DNA from: Agarilytica sp045430345
Lineage (GTDB): Bacteria; Pseudomonadota; Gammaproteobacteria; Pseudomonadales; Cellvibrionaceae
Assembly: GCA_045430345.1 (NCBI GenBank)
Contig: JAILXT010000007.1
Location: 62,001-126,000, forward strand
DNA length: 64,000 bases
Direction: 5' to 3'
Shown: positions 46,756 to 56,585 of the stretch, piece after piece
Layout of the letters: each line of letters opens with the position of its first letter
Position numbering within the stretch: position 1 is the first letter of the stretch
The notes under the pieces: generated by a model
What the model was told of the DNA's origin: nothing
Seen by the model: only the letters and a program-made list of their open reading frames with translations
Databases searched by the model: none
Program-made: the position numbers and the translations under genes

Positions 46756-47201
46756 CTATTCCGCTGGGTAGGTATAAAAATGCCAAGTGCTTTTCTGTGT
46801 GTTCAAGCTGTCGTAGAGCGCTTGAGCGGTGTGATTGTCTGGTGAGGTGACCCATTGGAGGCGCTCAGCGCCCTGGCCCTTCGCATATGCACGGCAATGC
46901 GCAATCAATTCTTGTGCTATTCCGCATTTTCGATGCTGTGGAAGCGTGTATAGATCATTTAACGTGGCGACTTTAGCGGTGATCGTGGATGCGTAGGTAA
47001 AGTAAATTGTCGCAAACCCAGCAAGGTGTGATTCCTGACGAAATAGAAAAACGCTACCAAGTGGATTCGATGCATCAAACTGGGAAAAGAAACGTGCGTT
47101 TTTTTTCATCTGAGGCCCCCTGGACCTGATAAAAATGTTGGTACTTTCTAATTAGAGGTAAAAATTCAGTGATGTTGTCTTTGGACAAGGTTTCGATCAT
47201 T
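46756..47201 (-). pseudogene. GNAT acetyltransferase broken by two homopolymer frameshifts
   Basis: Residues from 47109 to 46756 (117 aa) form the body of a GNAT acetyltransferase, with the acetyl-CoA loop LYTLPQHRKCGIAQELI and the end WHFYTYPAE. The expected N-terminus is encoded just upstream in two other frames: an ATG at 47201 gives MIETLSKDNITEF, then after an A6 run on the plus strand (47160-47165) the frame shifts to LPLIRKYQHFYQVQGASDE, and after a T8 run (47099-47106) it shifts again to KNARFFSQF. Each run appears to have one extra base. A true pseudogene or two sequencing errors would both explain this. Confidence 0.75.
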
Positions 47202-47224
47202 GCTTAGGCCTAATTTTTATATCT

Positions 47225-47851
47225 TTATACATATTTCAATAGTTGTGTGAAATGTGAAATATTCAGATTTGCATGGGGCGATGTTTTTAAGTCGCCGCAG
47301 AAAAATATCGACGTTATACCTGCTGCATTCGCAGCGAGAATATCGATGTCTCTATCTCCAATGCCAACTGTATGTCGTCGGTTAAGTTGGTGCTTCTTGA
47401 TCAGATAAGAAAAACTTTCAGGAGACGGTTTTTCTGGGAAGGGATCATCGCGTGTCACTATTTCCGTAAATAGGAGATCAAAGTGATGTTTTTGTAAGTG
47501 CGTTGTGAGCGATTTTCTATCTCGGTGGGTGATAATAAAATTGGTTCCCTGGTTCTTTTGTAATGTTTCACATATGTTCCGCACGCTCGGAAAGGGAGTT
47601 TGTTCCGAGTGGGTCATCCTGTCGTAGTTGTGGCGAGCGCTGGATAAAATAGCGTGCTCATCAATTTTGTATTCTTTAGCGAGTACAGCGGCGCAATGTT
47701 TTGTGTCTATTTTACATAGTTCGTAAATATCTGAAGCGTCTTTTACTACGTTGTAATTATCGTAAAGTGTTTGTTGGAAGGCTTTGGTTATTGCTCGGTA
47801 AGTATCGAAAAGTGTTCCGTCAAAATCCCAAATGATATGTCGTATTTCCAT
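47225..47851 (-). CDS. HAD-superfamily hydrolase (phosphoglycolate phosphatase-like)
   Basis: A 208-residue HAD phosphatase. The nucleophile motif is WDFDGTLFDTY at the N-terminus; motif II is FIITHRD near residue 107, motif III is the Lys in FPEKPSPES, and motif IV is GIGDRDIDILAA. The helical cap between motifs I and II is short, as in the beta-phosphoglucomutase/PGP group. Phosphoglycolate or a nucleotide phosphate are possible substrates. An in-frame GTG directly upstream at 47854 is an alternative start. Confidence 0.87.
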   Translation of the reverse strand: MEIRHIIWDFDGTLFDTYRAITKAFQQTLYDNYNVVKDASDIYELCKIDTKHCAAVLAKEYKIDEHAILSSARHNYDRMTHSEQTPFPSVRNICETLQKNQGTNFIITHRDRKSLTTHLQKHHFDLLFTEIVTRDDPFPEKPSPESFSYLIKKHQLNRRHTVGIGDRDIDILAANAAGITSIFFCGDLKTSPHANLNISHFTQLLKYV

Positions 47852-47854
47852 CAC

Positions 47855-48277
47855 GGTTTATCGCTCTTTATTAAGAATGAAAAGCATAACGCTTCCAAAA
47901 ATAATTCGTATTATTTTTATTTTTCACAGTATATATAAATTAAATTATTTTGTTAGGTTTGTTTTTTGGGATAAAAAAGTCACACCTGAATGGTGAGTCA
48001 TGACAGCTATTTAGTGTGAATTTTATTCGACGCAAAAGTTACATTTTTATGCGTTTTTTTACGTGTCGCCTGCCTTTCCCTAGAAATTGACATGCGTCAA
48101 TTTTGGGGTGGCTAATACTGCAATGCACAATATTTGTATGGACAGCTTATTCAGTATAGAAATAAAGTAAAAGGGTAGACGAGAGGTCTACGTGAGACGC
48201 TCTTAAGGCTAAATAAAAGGGTAAAAGGTATAACCCTATAGTTTGGAAGGGCTTGCATTTTTACGGGGGGAATAATT
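47855..48277 (+). other. intergenic region upstream of the protease gene
   Basis: A 423-base AT-rich gap. The promoter and dyad at 48084-48116 lie here, with a leader of about 160 bases before the protease ATG. No ORF with a ribosome site and no known riboswitch was recognised. Confidence 0.5.
48084..48116 (+). promoter_or_regulatory. promoter with overlapping inverted repeat
   Basis: TTGACA at 48087-48092 is followed after 18 bases by GCTAAT, a plausible sigma-70 promoter for the protease. The -35 lies in the inverted repeat AAATTGAC-atgc-GTCAATTT (48084-48103), with perfect 8-bp arms, so a repressor could block it. Confidence 0.5.
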
Positions 48278-50575
48278 ATGAAATCTATAAAATCACTATT
48301 AATTGCTGCAGTCGCAAATGCTGCTTTTTTGATCTGCACGACGGCAACGGCCGTGCCGGCAAACCCTGAGGCTCGCACCTTGGCGCAGCCAAGTGGTTTC
48401 GAGTTTGATGCGCATCCTAGAGGGGATGAACGTATTCTGTGGTTTGAAACGGTCGGCACAAAAGATATTCTGGTTTTTAATAAACGACTCAAGCGTTACG
48501 AGTATGCAGAAATCGATGTTGATGATAGCGGCTACTCTTTACAGTCCTCTGGATTACCGTATGGAACATTTCCTTTTTTTCGTATTCCCGAGGTCGCGCA
48601 TCAGGATCTTATGCAAGCATGGCGTGATGCCTGGGAGAGTCGTTCACATGATCATCCGGAGGAGAGTGCTTCAGGTGTTTCTGGAGGCGGTGATGCGGGC
48701 GTTGGTGAGAGCGCTCAATATGGCATTGCAGCTGCGCAAGCTGGCGTTGGGGAATATCTTTATAACACTTTGTTTATCATGATTGAATTTAACGATATTC
48801 AGTTTACCGATAACGAAGGCGTTTGGTCCGATAAAACGTTTGGCGGTTACCCCGGCAGTATTATTGGTGGAAGTTTGAATGCTTACTATCAAGAAGTATC
48901 ACGAGAGCAATTGTTTTTTACGCAGGGGAACGAAACCCAGGGTAATGTTAATGATGGCTTCGTAAAAGTGTCTCTCGATATGAATCACCCAAATTACGCA
49001 CGTAATTTTTCTGATTGGCAGTCCGTCTTGGATCAAGCGTTTGATGCAGCGTCTGCCTACGTGGACTTTTCCCAGTTTGATGTTAATCAAAATGGTTTGG
49101 TCGATAAGACAGAGTTAGTTGTCGCGTTTGTTGTGGCCGGTAGAGAGAGTTCATTTGATGGTTCTGAAACGGAAGGCTTTTGGGGGCATGCGTTTTTTAA
49201 TCATAATTTTGGCAACTATAATGGCGTAGATATTAGTACTGGGTACATGGGGTTTGGTGAACGCCAAGGGCCTGCGGAGTCCCCGTATAACAGTACCCTA
49301 GGTGTTATTGCGCACGAGCTTGGCCATTCCGCTTTTAATTTGCGTGATTTATATAATCAGCCAAGTGATATATCGCATTGGGGGTTAATGGGGGTTGGCT
49401 GTTGGGGGCATAAGCCGGGTGAATTAATCGGTGAACGCCCCGTGCACTTCACGGCTTTCACAAAATCTAGCCTTCATTTACAGGGCGGTCAGAGAGGTCT
49501 TTTTGATCCAATCGATATTTCGCCCACTACGGATGCGCAATTAATTACAACGAGCCATTCTTTTGGTGCAGGTTCATACGATTACTTTCGAGTCCCTGGC
49601 GAAAATAGCGGCCAGTACTGGTACATCGAGCAGCGTAAGGTGCAGGGGTTTGATGAAGGTCTTATGGGGGATGGGCTTCAGGAGGGAGATACGGGGATAT
49701 TGGTGTCGTATTCTCAAAGCAGTTCACGCCTTTGGATTCGCCGCATGAGTGGTGAAACCTCAGGGACGCGTCAAACAGACATGATGTACGCAGGCAATGT
49801 TACGACGTTTTCTCCAGACTCAAGCCCCATCAATAGCCACTACCCGAATACAAATAATTTTTCTGGGCTTGTGATCGAGCAAGTGTCAGCGCCTGGCGAT
49901 CAAATGACGGCTTATGTGAGTAAGGAGCTATATCCATGCGCGTCCTATACGGCAACATTGCCCAACCATCAAACAGCGGGGCGTACTTATTATGTGGAAG
50001 AAGGGACATTTTGGAAGGTGAAACGATATTTCGCCATTGGGTCTAATGAAGACTTAGGGACGAGTAGCTGGAGCCAAGTAACACTTAGTGAAACCGGGCC
50101 AAACTACTACACGACGGCGGGTTGCCCGAGTGGCGGTGGGGATACCATCGCTCCGGTGATTACCCTTACTGGCGGTGAGACGGATGTTGCTCAGGGGGCC
50201 ACATGGGTAGATCCAGGTTTCACTGCTTCTGATGATGTTGATGGGGATATTACGGGGCAAGTGACGGTATCCGGCAGTGTTAATACGAATGTTCTGGGCG
50301 ATTATACGCTTCGTTACAATGTGAGTGATGCTGCGGGTAATGCCGCGAGTGAAAGAACACGTAATGTTCATGTGGTAGAGGCCGCGGCATGTGTCGAGCA
50401 TTCTGCAAGCGTGACAGATCACATTGATGCTGGGCGAGCCTATACATGCGGTTCGTTTGGGTTCGATGGTTGTGCGGTTGGATCCGGCACGACGATAGGC
50501 CCCATATTTTTATCGACACCTGTGGTGCTTAAGGAGGCGCCTGCGGGTTACTTTGATCTTGGGGGCTGTAGTTAA
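48278..50575 (+). CDS. secreted M6-family metalloprotease with Ig-like C-terminal domain
   Basis: A 765-residue exported protein. A signal peptide (about residues 1-25) is followed by a propeptide region and a peptidase domain with the zinc motif HELGH (His346, Glu347, His350) and a downstream Asp in NLRDLYN, as in M6 (immune inhibitor A-like) peptidases. DVNQNGLVDKTE near residue 268 resembles a calcium-binding loop. Residues about 625-698 form a DUF5011-like Ig domain (ITLTGGETDVAQGATWVDPG). Two Cys-bearing segments flank it (starting CASYTATLPNHQTAGRTYYV and CVEHSASVTDHIDAGRAYTC) and look like duplicates. Probably used to digest extracellular protein. A terminator follows. Confidence 0.9.
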   Translation: MKSIKSLLIAAVANAAFLICTTATAVPANPEARTLAQPSGFEFDAHPRGDERILWFETVGTKDILVFNKRLKRYEYAEIDVDDSGYSLQSSGLPYGTFPFFRIPEVAHQDLMQAWRDAWESRSHDHPEESASGVSGGGDAGVGESAQYGIAAAQAGVGEYLYNTLFIMIEFNDIQFTDNEGVWSDKTFGGYPGSIIGGSLNAYYQEVSREQLFFTQGNETQGNVNDGFVKVSLDMNHPNYARNFSDWQSVLDQAFDAASAYVDFSQFDVNQNGLVDKTELVVAFVVAGRESSFDGSETEGFWGHAFFNHNFGNYNGVDISTGYMGFGERQGPAESPYNSTLGVIAHELGHSAFNLRDLYNQPSDISHWGLMGVGCWGHKPGELIGERPVHFTAFTKSSLHLQGGQRGLFDPIDISPTTDAQLITTSHSFGAGSYDYFRVPGENSGQYWYIEQRKVQGFDEGLMGDGLQEGDTGILVSYSQSSSRLWIRRMSGETSGTRQTDMMYAGNVTTFSPDSSPINSHYPNTNNFSGLVIEQVSAPGDQMTAYVSKELYPCASYTATLPNHQTAGRTYYVEEGTFWKVKRYFAIGSNEDLGTSSWSQVTLSETGPNYYTTAGCPSGGGDTIAPVITLTGGETDVAQGATWVDPGFTASDDVDGDITGQVTVSGSVNTNVLGDYTLRYNVSDAAGNAASERTRNVHVVEAAACVEHSASVTDHIDAGRAYTCGSFGFDGCAVGSGTTIGPIFLSTPVVLKEAPAGYFDLGGCS

Positions 50576-50602
50576 GCGTTGTCGTTACAGCATCATCGTT
50601 TT

Positions 50603-50634
50603 AAATAAACCGGCATACACGCCGGTTTATTTTT
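50603..50634 (+). terminator. rho-independent terminator of the protease gene
   Basis: A 12-bp stem AAATAAACCGGC / GCCGGTTTATTT with a six-base loop is followed by T-rich sequence, 28 bases past the protease stop. Confidence 0.88.
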
Positions 50635-50753
50635 ATTCGTGTGTAGGTTTTGGTTGGCAAAGCGCGATGGCATTGTGATCCTTGGGGTGCGTGCAGGAGC
50701 GAGTCTCGCTAGCCTATAACCGAGGGTGCTTAGTGTATGGGAATGGGGAGACA

Positions 50754-51275
50754 TTATTCTGATATTTGGTTGAGAATATCGTAAGCGGCAATCGCGCAGG
50801 CATTGGCAACATTCATTGATGAGTTATGCCCCTTCATGGGGATATGTACCGTTTGATCACTTAGGTTGAGCAGTGTTTGATTTACCCCTTCGTTTTCTGA
50901 GCCAATGACAAGGCAAATAGCTTTGTCCTTTGGTGCAATAAATTGCGTTAAGGGAATGCTGTGCGAGCTGATCTCTAGGCTTACCACCAAGTGGCCTTGT
51001 TGTTTGAGCGAAGTCAGTAACGCAACGGCATCATTTTCGCAGCTGTAGGGCACATATTTTTCTGTCGAGCGAGAGGACTTGGTGATTTTTCTATTTGGGG
51101 GTGTACTTGTGCTGCCGCACAAATAGATATGATTGATTCCCAATGCGTCGGAAATTCTAAAGAGACTGCCAATATTTGACGCTAACTCGATGTCGTTGAG
51201 TAATAGGCTTAAGTGACAGCTGTTGTGTTTGGCTGCACGGTCGTGGTGGGAATGCTCTAGCTGTGTGTTGGTCAT
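50754..51275 (-). CDS. SpoU/TrmH-family RNA 2'-O-methyltransferase
   Basis: A 173-residue SPOUT methyltransferase. The three family motifs are clear: motif 1 NIGSLFRISDALG, motif 2 LVIGSENEGVNQTLL and motif 3 IPMKGHNSSMNVANACAIA, which form the knotted S-adenosylmethionine site. The short length without N-terminal extension resembles TrmL or minimal TrmH types, so the target RNA and base are not fixed. It is a single gene on the minus strand. Confidence 0.9.
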   Translation of the reverse strand: MTNTQLEHSHHDRAAKHNSCHLSLLLNDIELASNIGSLFRISDALGINHIYLCGSTSTPPNRKITKSSRSTEKYVPYSCENDAVALLTSLKQQGHLVVSLEISSHSIPLTQFIAPKDKAICLVIGSENEGVNQTLLNLSDQTVHIPMKGHNSSMNVANACAIAAYDILNQISE

Positions 51276-51425
51276 TTTTTGAAAGTGAGTTTTGAACGTA
51301 AGGGTTGCGTATAGCGTTTGGGGCTAAGGATAGCGGGTGCAGAGGCAGGCGTAAATTAACGCGTGTTTTGTTTTGTAAAACAAAAACGGGGGCTGTCTGT
51401 AGTGCCAGGTTTTTTGAATGTGCTG

Positions 51426-53063
51426 TTAATGCAATTTGAACTGGCCGACCAGCGCGCTTAATTGCGCACTTAAATTTGCAAGCTCTGCGCTAGCAGAGGC
51501 CGTTTGTTCTGCGCCTTGAGACGTTTCATTGGCTATGGTCTGAATATTGATGACGTTACGCTGAATCTCTGCAGAGACGGACGTTTGCTCTTCTGACGCG
51601 GTGGCGATTTGGGTATTCATCTGGTTAATAGAAGCAACGGCCGTGGTGATCGTCCCTAAGGATTTATCCGCTAGCAGTGCTTTTTCAACGGTGGTGCCGG
51701 CCAAATCACGGCTTTGCCCCATAACGTCTACGGCATTTTCCGCTCCACCTTGGAGGTCTGCAATCAGTGATTCGATTTCGGTTGTGGACTCTTGCGTACG
51801 TTGTGCGAGGCTCCTTACTTCGTCGGCGACAACGGCAAAGCCTCTGCCTTGCTCGCCTGCTCGCGCGGCCTCAATTGCGGCATTAAGAGCAAGTAGGTTG
51901 GTTTGTTCAGCGATACTTTTAATTACATCCAGCATTGCGCCAATGTTTTCGCTATCGCCTCGTAATTTTTCAATGACGTGAGATGATTGTTCAATATCTT
52001 GTGCAAGCTCAGTGATGATTTCAGCGGTTTGATTGACCACTTCCCGTCCGGTAATGGCTTCGGTATCAGCCTGTTCCGCAGCTGATGCGGCGCCTTCAGC
52101 ATTTTGCGCAACTTCTTGCACTGTGGCGCCCATTTCGGTCATGGCTGTTGCGACTAAGGTGGTTTCTTTCTGCTGCGTGATGATCGACTCTTTGGTTTGT
52201 TCCATAATCGTCGATAGTTGTTCGGAAGCCGCCGCTAGCTGAGACGTCGCATCTGCAATCTGACCAATAATGGTATGCAGTTTTTCGATAAATGTATTAA
52301 CGTTTCTGCCTAATTGCCCGATCTCATCATTGTTGTGGACTTGAATTCGAACCGTTAGGTCTCCCTCTCCACGTGCGACATCTTGTAAAAAAAGATTGGT
52401 TTCTTTCAGTGGGCCTAAGATGCCGCGTATAACAAAAAAAGCGACAAATACACCGATGGCGATCGCGAAGATTGTACCCATGATGGTGACGCTAATGGCA
52501 AAGCTCGAGGTTGAGTCTTGCTCCTTACCTCGGGTGACGATGAGCCCTTCTTCGGCATCGATGATTTCAGTAAGCTTGCCTCGTAGGGTATCCATGATTT
52601 TTTTCCCTGGGCCTTCTTGCATCATCAGGCTTATGTCCGTCATGTTTTGGTTGTTATCTTCCATGTTTTGACGGGCTTCGATCTCAGGTTGCGCAGCTTG
52701 CTCTAGCCATTCGGTTTTTAAACGTCGGACCGTGTCCCAGCGCTTCCCTTGAGAGGGGTTATCGCTGGTGAGTTTTTTGCCTTCGTCTATTAGCTTATCG
52801 AAGCGTTCTATTCCGCCATGGTATGGCTCTAAGTATTCATCTTGCCCTGTCACCATAAACCCACGTTGCCCTGTTTCCATGTCCACCATTGCCGCGCCTG
52901 CAGACTCGGCCCTACGAATCACTTCATATGTGTGATTCACCCAGTGCGAGGACTCTATTAGCTTGCCGATACTCGAATAAACGACGGAGGAAATCACGAT
53001 CATCAAGAGCAGAATGAACGCGTATCCTGCGCCTAGTTTTTGGCTTATTTTTAGGTTTCTCAC
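51426..53063 (-). CDS. methyl-accepting chemotaxis protein with CHASE3 sensor
   Basis: A 545-residue chemoreceptor. A first membrane segment (about residues 10-30) precedes a periplasmic helical CHASE3 domain with AESAGAAMVDMETGQRGFMVTG; a second membrane segment lies near 190-212. HAMP follows (FLQDVARGEGDLTVRIQVHNNDEIGQLG), then the signalling domain with the hairpin tip IAEQTNLLALNAAIEAARAGEQG. No CheR docking pentapeptide is at the C-terminus. The ligand is unknown. It stands alone, with no che genes beside it. Confidence 0.93.
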   Translation of the reverse strand: MRNLKISQKLGAGYAFILLLMIVISSVVYSSIGKLIESSHWVNHTYEVIRRAESAGAAMVDMETGQRGFMVTGQDEYLEPYHGGIERFDKLIDEGKKLTSDNPSQGKRWDTVRRLKTEWLEQAAQPEIEARQNMEDNNQNMTDISLMMQEGPGKKIMDTLRGKLTEIIDAEEGLIVTRGKEQDSTSSFAISVTIMGTIFAIAIGVFVAFFVIRGILGPLKETNLFLQDVARGEGDLTVRIQVHNNDEIGQLGRNVNTFIEKLHTIIGQIADATSQLAAASEQLSTIMEQTKESIITQQKETTLVATAMTEMGATVQEVAQNAEGAASAAEQADTEAITGREVVNQTAEIITELAQDIEQSSHVIEKLRGDSENIGAMLDVIKSIAEQTNLLALNAAIEAARAGEQGRGFAVVADEVRSLAQRTQESTTEIESLIADLQGGAENAVDVMGQSRDLAGTTVEKALLADKSLGTITTAVASINQMNTQIATASEEQTSVSAEIQRNVINIQTIANETSQGAEQTASASAELANLSAQLSALVGQFKLH

Positions 53064-53335
53064 GGAATACTTCTACTTTTGGTTGGTTTGACACACTATT
53101 CCACTTAATCGTAGTACAAATATTACGCATGCGCAGTGCCTTGAGTGGGCTTGATTAGGGGGGGCAAAGATTGTGCTGAGAGGGGGGCGAGCAGTAATAC
53201 TGAGGTACGAGAATTGGGCGTATGGGGAGATAAGAGCTGGGAGGGGGTCCTGCGGGGAGCTGTTATGGTCTTACCGCACCTACATTCGCTCCTGCCTGCC
53301 CCGATAGCGCAAAGTTCAAAGCGGGTGGGAGGTTA

Positions 53336-53356
53336 GGGCTCATTGCTTATGAGCCC
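53336..53356 (-). other. hairpin after gcvP
   Basis: GGGCTCAT / ATGAGCCC with a five-base loop forms a perfect 8-bp stem just past the gcvP stop. No T run follows on the minus strand, so it may stabilise the 3' end rather than terminate. Bases 53064-53335 hold no gene. Confidence 0.45.
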
Positions 53357-53362
53357 ACAGGT

Positions 53363-56254
53363 TTACCCTTCGTAGTCTTCAATCGAAGGGCATGAACAAA
53401 TTAAATTCCGATCTCCAAATACATTGTCGATACGATTTACCGTTGGCCAGACTTTATGCGCTTTCAAATACGCGAGCGGTTGGCTTGCCTCTTCCCGTGA
53501 ATAGGGTCTATCCCAGTCGGCTGTGAGTACGTCGTCTAGCGTATGAGGGGCGTTTACGAGCGGGTTGTTATCGGCTGGGTATTCGCCTTTTTCTACCGCG
53601 TCGATTTCTTCTTTAATTTTGATCATCGCTTCGCAAAAACGATCAAGCTCCATCAACGATTCTGACTCTGTCGGTTCGATCATTAAGGTACCGGCAACAG
53701 GGAAGGACATTGTTGGAGCGTGGAAACCAAAATCCATTAGGCGTTTTGCAATATCTTCTTCACTGATGCCACTGGCTTCTTTAAGCGGTCGTAGGTCGAG
53801 TAAACATTCGTGGGCGATAAAACCATTTTTACCGCGATATAAGATGGGGTAGTGCGCAGAAAGGCGATGAGCAACGTAGTTTGCATTTAATATGGCAAAC
53901 TCTGTGGCTTGCTTCATGCCGATATTGCCCATCATCTTTATGTACATCCAGCTGATCGGTAGAATACTGGCGGAGCCCCAGGGTGCGGCTGAAATGGTGC
54001 CGTTACTTTCTGTTGTTCCTTCCAAATTTTGCTTCGGGTGAGCGGGTAAAAAAGGCGCTAGATGGGATTTAACCCCTATAGGCCCCATACCGGGCCCACC
54101 GCCGCCGTGCGGAATACAAAATGTTTTGTGCAAATTAAGGTGGGACACATCACCGCCGAATTTACCGGGTGCCGCTAAGCCTACTAGCGCATTCATATTG
54201 GCGCCGTCGATATACACTTGCGCACCTACCGAGTGGGTAAGTTCGCAAATAGTTTTAATGTCTTCTTCAAATACACCGTGGGTAGAGGGGTAAGTCACCA
54301 TAAGTGCGGCAATAGCATCGCCGTGTTGTTCGATCTTTTCTTTTAGATCATTGATGTCGACGTTGCCCTGTTCATCGCATTTGGTCACGATTACTTTCAT
54401 GCCCACCATTTGAGCCGAGGCGGGGTTTGTGCCGTGGGCAGATGCGGGAATTAAACAAATATGTCGTTGTGTTTCACCACGATATTCAAAATATTTTTTA
54501 ATCGCGACGAGGCCTGCGTATTCGCCTTGTGAGCCAGCGTTGGGCTGTAGACTAATTGCGTCATAACCGGTGCACGCTTGTAGCATGTCGTCCAGTTGAG
54601 AAAATAAGGTGTTGTATCCCAACATTTGCTCCGCAGGCGCAAAGGGATGAATTTTGCCGAACTCTGGCCACGTAACCGGAATCATTTCTGCCGTCGCGTT
54701 CAATTTCATTGTGCATGAGCCAAGTGGAATCATCGCATGGTTCAATGCAATGTCTTTAGACTCCAAACGTTTTAAATAGCGCAACATTTCTGTTTCAGAT
54801 TGATAGCGCGAAAAAATATCGTGTTGAAGGGCGTTTTCTGAGCGTGCGAGCGCGGCTGGGATTGCTTCGTGGGCTTTTGCTTTCGCGATAAGTGCATCAA
54901 AATCCAACGTTATATTCGCTGGTTTAAATAGCGTGAATAATGCTTCCAGTTCTTGTACGCGCGTACATTCGTTAACGCTAATGCCGATGTGGCTGTCGCC
55001 AATTTTACGGACATTAATGTTTTGGCTAAGTGCTTGCGCGATTATGCCGTTTTGTTTTTCGCCTACCTCAATACTTACCGTGTCGTAAAAGTGTTGGTGT
55101 TGTAAATTAAAGCCAAGTTCTTGAACCCCTACAGCCAGTATTTTGGTAAATAAATGAATGCGGTTTGCAATGCGTTGTACGCCGTCGCTGCCGTGGTACA
55201 TTGCGTAGAACACGCTCATCAGCGCGAGTAATACTTGCGAGGTACAAATATTGGAATTCGCTTTCTCTCGGCGAATATGTTGCTCCCGCGTTTGCATCGC
55301 CATACGTAAGGCTTGCTTGCCGCGCGCATCGACAGAGACGCCAATAATGCGGCCAGGCGTAGCACGTTTGTAGGCTTCTCTAAATGCATAAAATGCGGCG
55401 TGTGGTCCGCCCGCGCCCATAGGAACGCCAAAGCGTTGGTTGCTGCCGACCACAATATCTGCACCGAGCTTACCGGGCGGAGTGAGTACCACGAGGCTCA
55501 TAATGTCGGCCGCGACAATCGCGAGGGCTTGCTTGGCTTGAACCGCTTCGATGGTTTGCGCGATTGGTTGAATACCGCCGCTGGAGCCTGGGTATTGTAT
55601 TAATGCGCCAAAGATATCGTCTGCTTGATCGATATGGGCTGGGTCACCCACAATAATGTTAAAGCCAAAATGCTCCGCACGGGTTTTAACCACGGCGAGT
55701 GTTTGGGGGTGGCAGTCTTGATCGACGAAAAAGTTATCTGATTTGTTTTTCCGTTGTACGCGCTTCGCCATGGCCATGGCTTCTGCGGCTGCAGTGGCTT
55801 CGTCCAGCATGGAGGCATTCGCCATATCCATGCCCGTAAGCTCAACAATCATCTGTTGAAAATTGAGTAAACCTTCAAGCCGACCTTGCGCAATCTCGGG
55901 TTGATAGGGGGTATACGCCGTATACCAGCCGGGGTTTTCCAATACATTACGCAAGATCACCGGGGGCACGTGAGTATCGTGATAGCCCATACCTAAGTAA
56001 GAGGTAAATACTTGGTTCTTTTGCGCGATCTCGCGCAGCTCGGCAAGCGCTTCATGTTCGGTCATTGGTGCGCCCAGCGCCGCTGTGGTTTCTGAGCGAA
56101 TGCCGGCAGGCACTGTTTGGCCAATGAGGGTTTCGACTGAATCTAGACGCATCGCGTCCAGCATGGCTTGAGTTTGCTTGTTGTCTGGCCCAATGTGGCG
56201 GCCAATAAACTCGTTAGTGTTGATGAGTTCTTCCAAGCCTGCTGTAGTCGACAT
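53363..56254 (-). CDS. gcvP: glycine dehydrogenase (decarboxylating), P protein
   Basis: A 963-residue single-chain P protein of the glycine cleavage system, which decarboxylates glycine with pyridoxal phosphate and passes the aminomethyl group to GcvH lipoate. The PLP-binding Lys is Lys710 in LNLHKTFCIPHGGGGPGMGP. The N-terminal homologous half has the conserved FIGRHIGP start and SYLGMGYHDTHVPPVI. Length fits the fused form. gcvT and gcvH are not in the window on either side; a 331-base gap with no gene precedes the ATG. So gcvP is a separate unit here. Confidence 0.96.
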   Translation of the reverse strand: MSTTAGLEELINTNEFIGRHIGPDNKQTQAMLDAMRLDSVETLIGQTVPAGIRSETTAALGAPMTEHEALAELREIAQKNQVFTSYLGMGYHDTHVPPVILRNVLENPGWYTAYTPYQPEIAQGRLEGLLNFQQMIVELTGMDMANASMLDEATAAAEAMAMAKRVQRKNKSDNFFVDQDCHPQTLAVVKTRAEHFGFNIIVGDPAHIDQADDIFGALIQYPGSSGGIQPIAQTIEAVQAKQALAIVAADIMSLVVLTPPGKLGADIVVGSNQRFGVPMGAGGPHAAFYAFREAYKRATPGRIIGVSVDARGKQALRMAMQTREQHIRREKANSNICTSQVLLALMSVFYAMYHGSDGVQRIANRIHLFTKILAVGVQELGFNLQHQHFYDTVSIEVGEKQNGIIAQALSQNINVRKIGDSHIGISVNECTRVQELEALFTLFKPANITLDFDALIAKAKAHEAIPAALARSENALQHDIFSRYQSETEMLRYLKRLESKDIALNHAMIPLGSCTMKLNATAEMIPVTWPEFGKIHPFAPAEQMLGYNTLFSQLDDMLQACTGYDAISLQPNAGSQGEYAGLVAIKKYFEYRGETQRHICLIPASAHGTNPASAQMVGMKVIVTKCDEQGNVDINDLKEKIEQHGDAIAALMVTYPSTHGVFEEDIKTICELTHSVGAQVYIDGANMNALVGLAAPGKFGGDVSHLNLHKTFCIPHGGGGPGMGPIGVKSHLAPFLPAHPKQNLEGTTESNGTISAAPWGSASILPISWMYIKMMGNIGMKQATEFAILNANYVAHRLSAHYPILYRGKNGFIAHECLLDLRPLKEASGISEEDIAKRLMDFGFHAPTMSFPVAGTLMIEPTESESLMELDRFCEAMIKIKEEIDAVEKGEYPADNNPLVNAPHTLDDVLTADWDRPYSREEASQPLAYLKAHKVWPTVNRIDNVFGDRNLICSCPSIEDYEG

Positions 56255-56585
56255 AAAGGTTTTCCTAAGAGCAATTTAGCCAATCTTTGTTGAAACTGAT
56301 GGGGAATATGGCTGATCGTCGCCTAACAGGTGGTGAATTGCGCAGAAGTGGCAGTATTCAGGGCTGCCATGAGCAAACGTTTAGGTCGATTGTTCGCCAT
56401 ATCTCAAATCATCCATCGTAACGCTCGTTGCCAGGCATACCCGGCAATAACGAAGACTTGGGGTAATTGGTCTATTTTATCTATTAATAGAGATGTCAGA
56501 GATATCGGTGTTTTAAGGGCGCGGATTGTAGCAAAATGCGGCACAAATCGGAATTTATCACATCGGAAATAAGAGGGTTTAACGC
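56255..56585. other. intergenic region between divergent gcvP and the CvpA-like gene
   Basis: A 331-base gap with the promoters of both divergent genes. A short hairpin (TTGCC / GGCAA) lies near 56428-56447. No glycine riboswitch core was recognised upstream of gcvP, and no gene or tRNA is seen. Confidence 0.5.

Noticed and set aside
56255..56585. Glycine riboswitch upstream of gcvP
   Set aside because: No tandem aptamer core or typical conserved sequence could be found on the minus strand.
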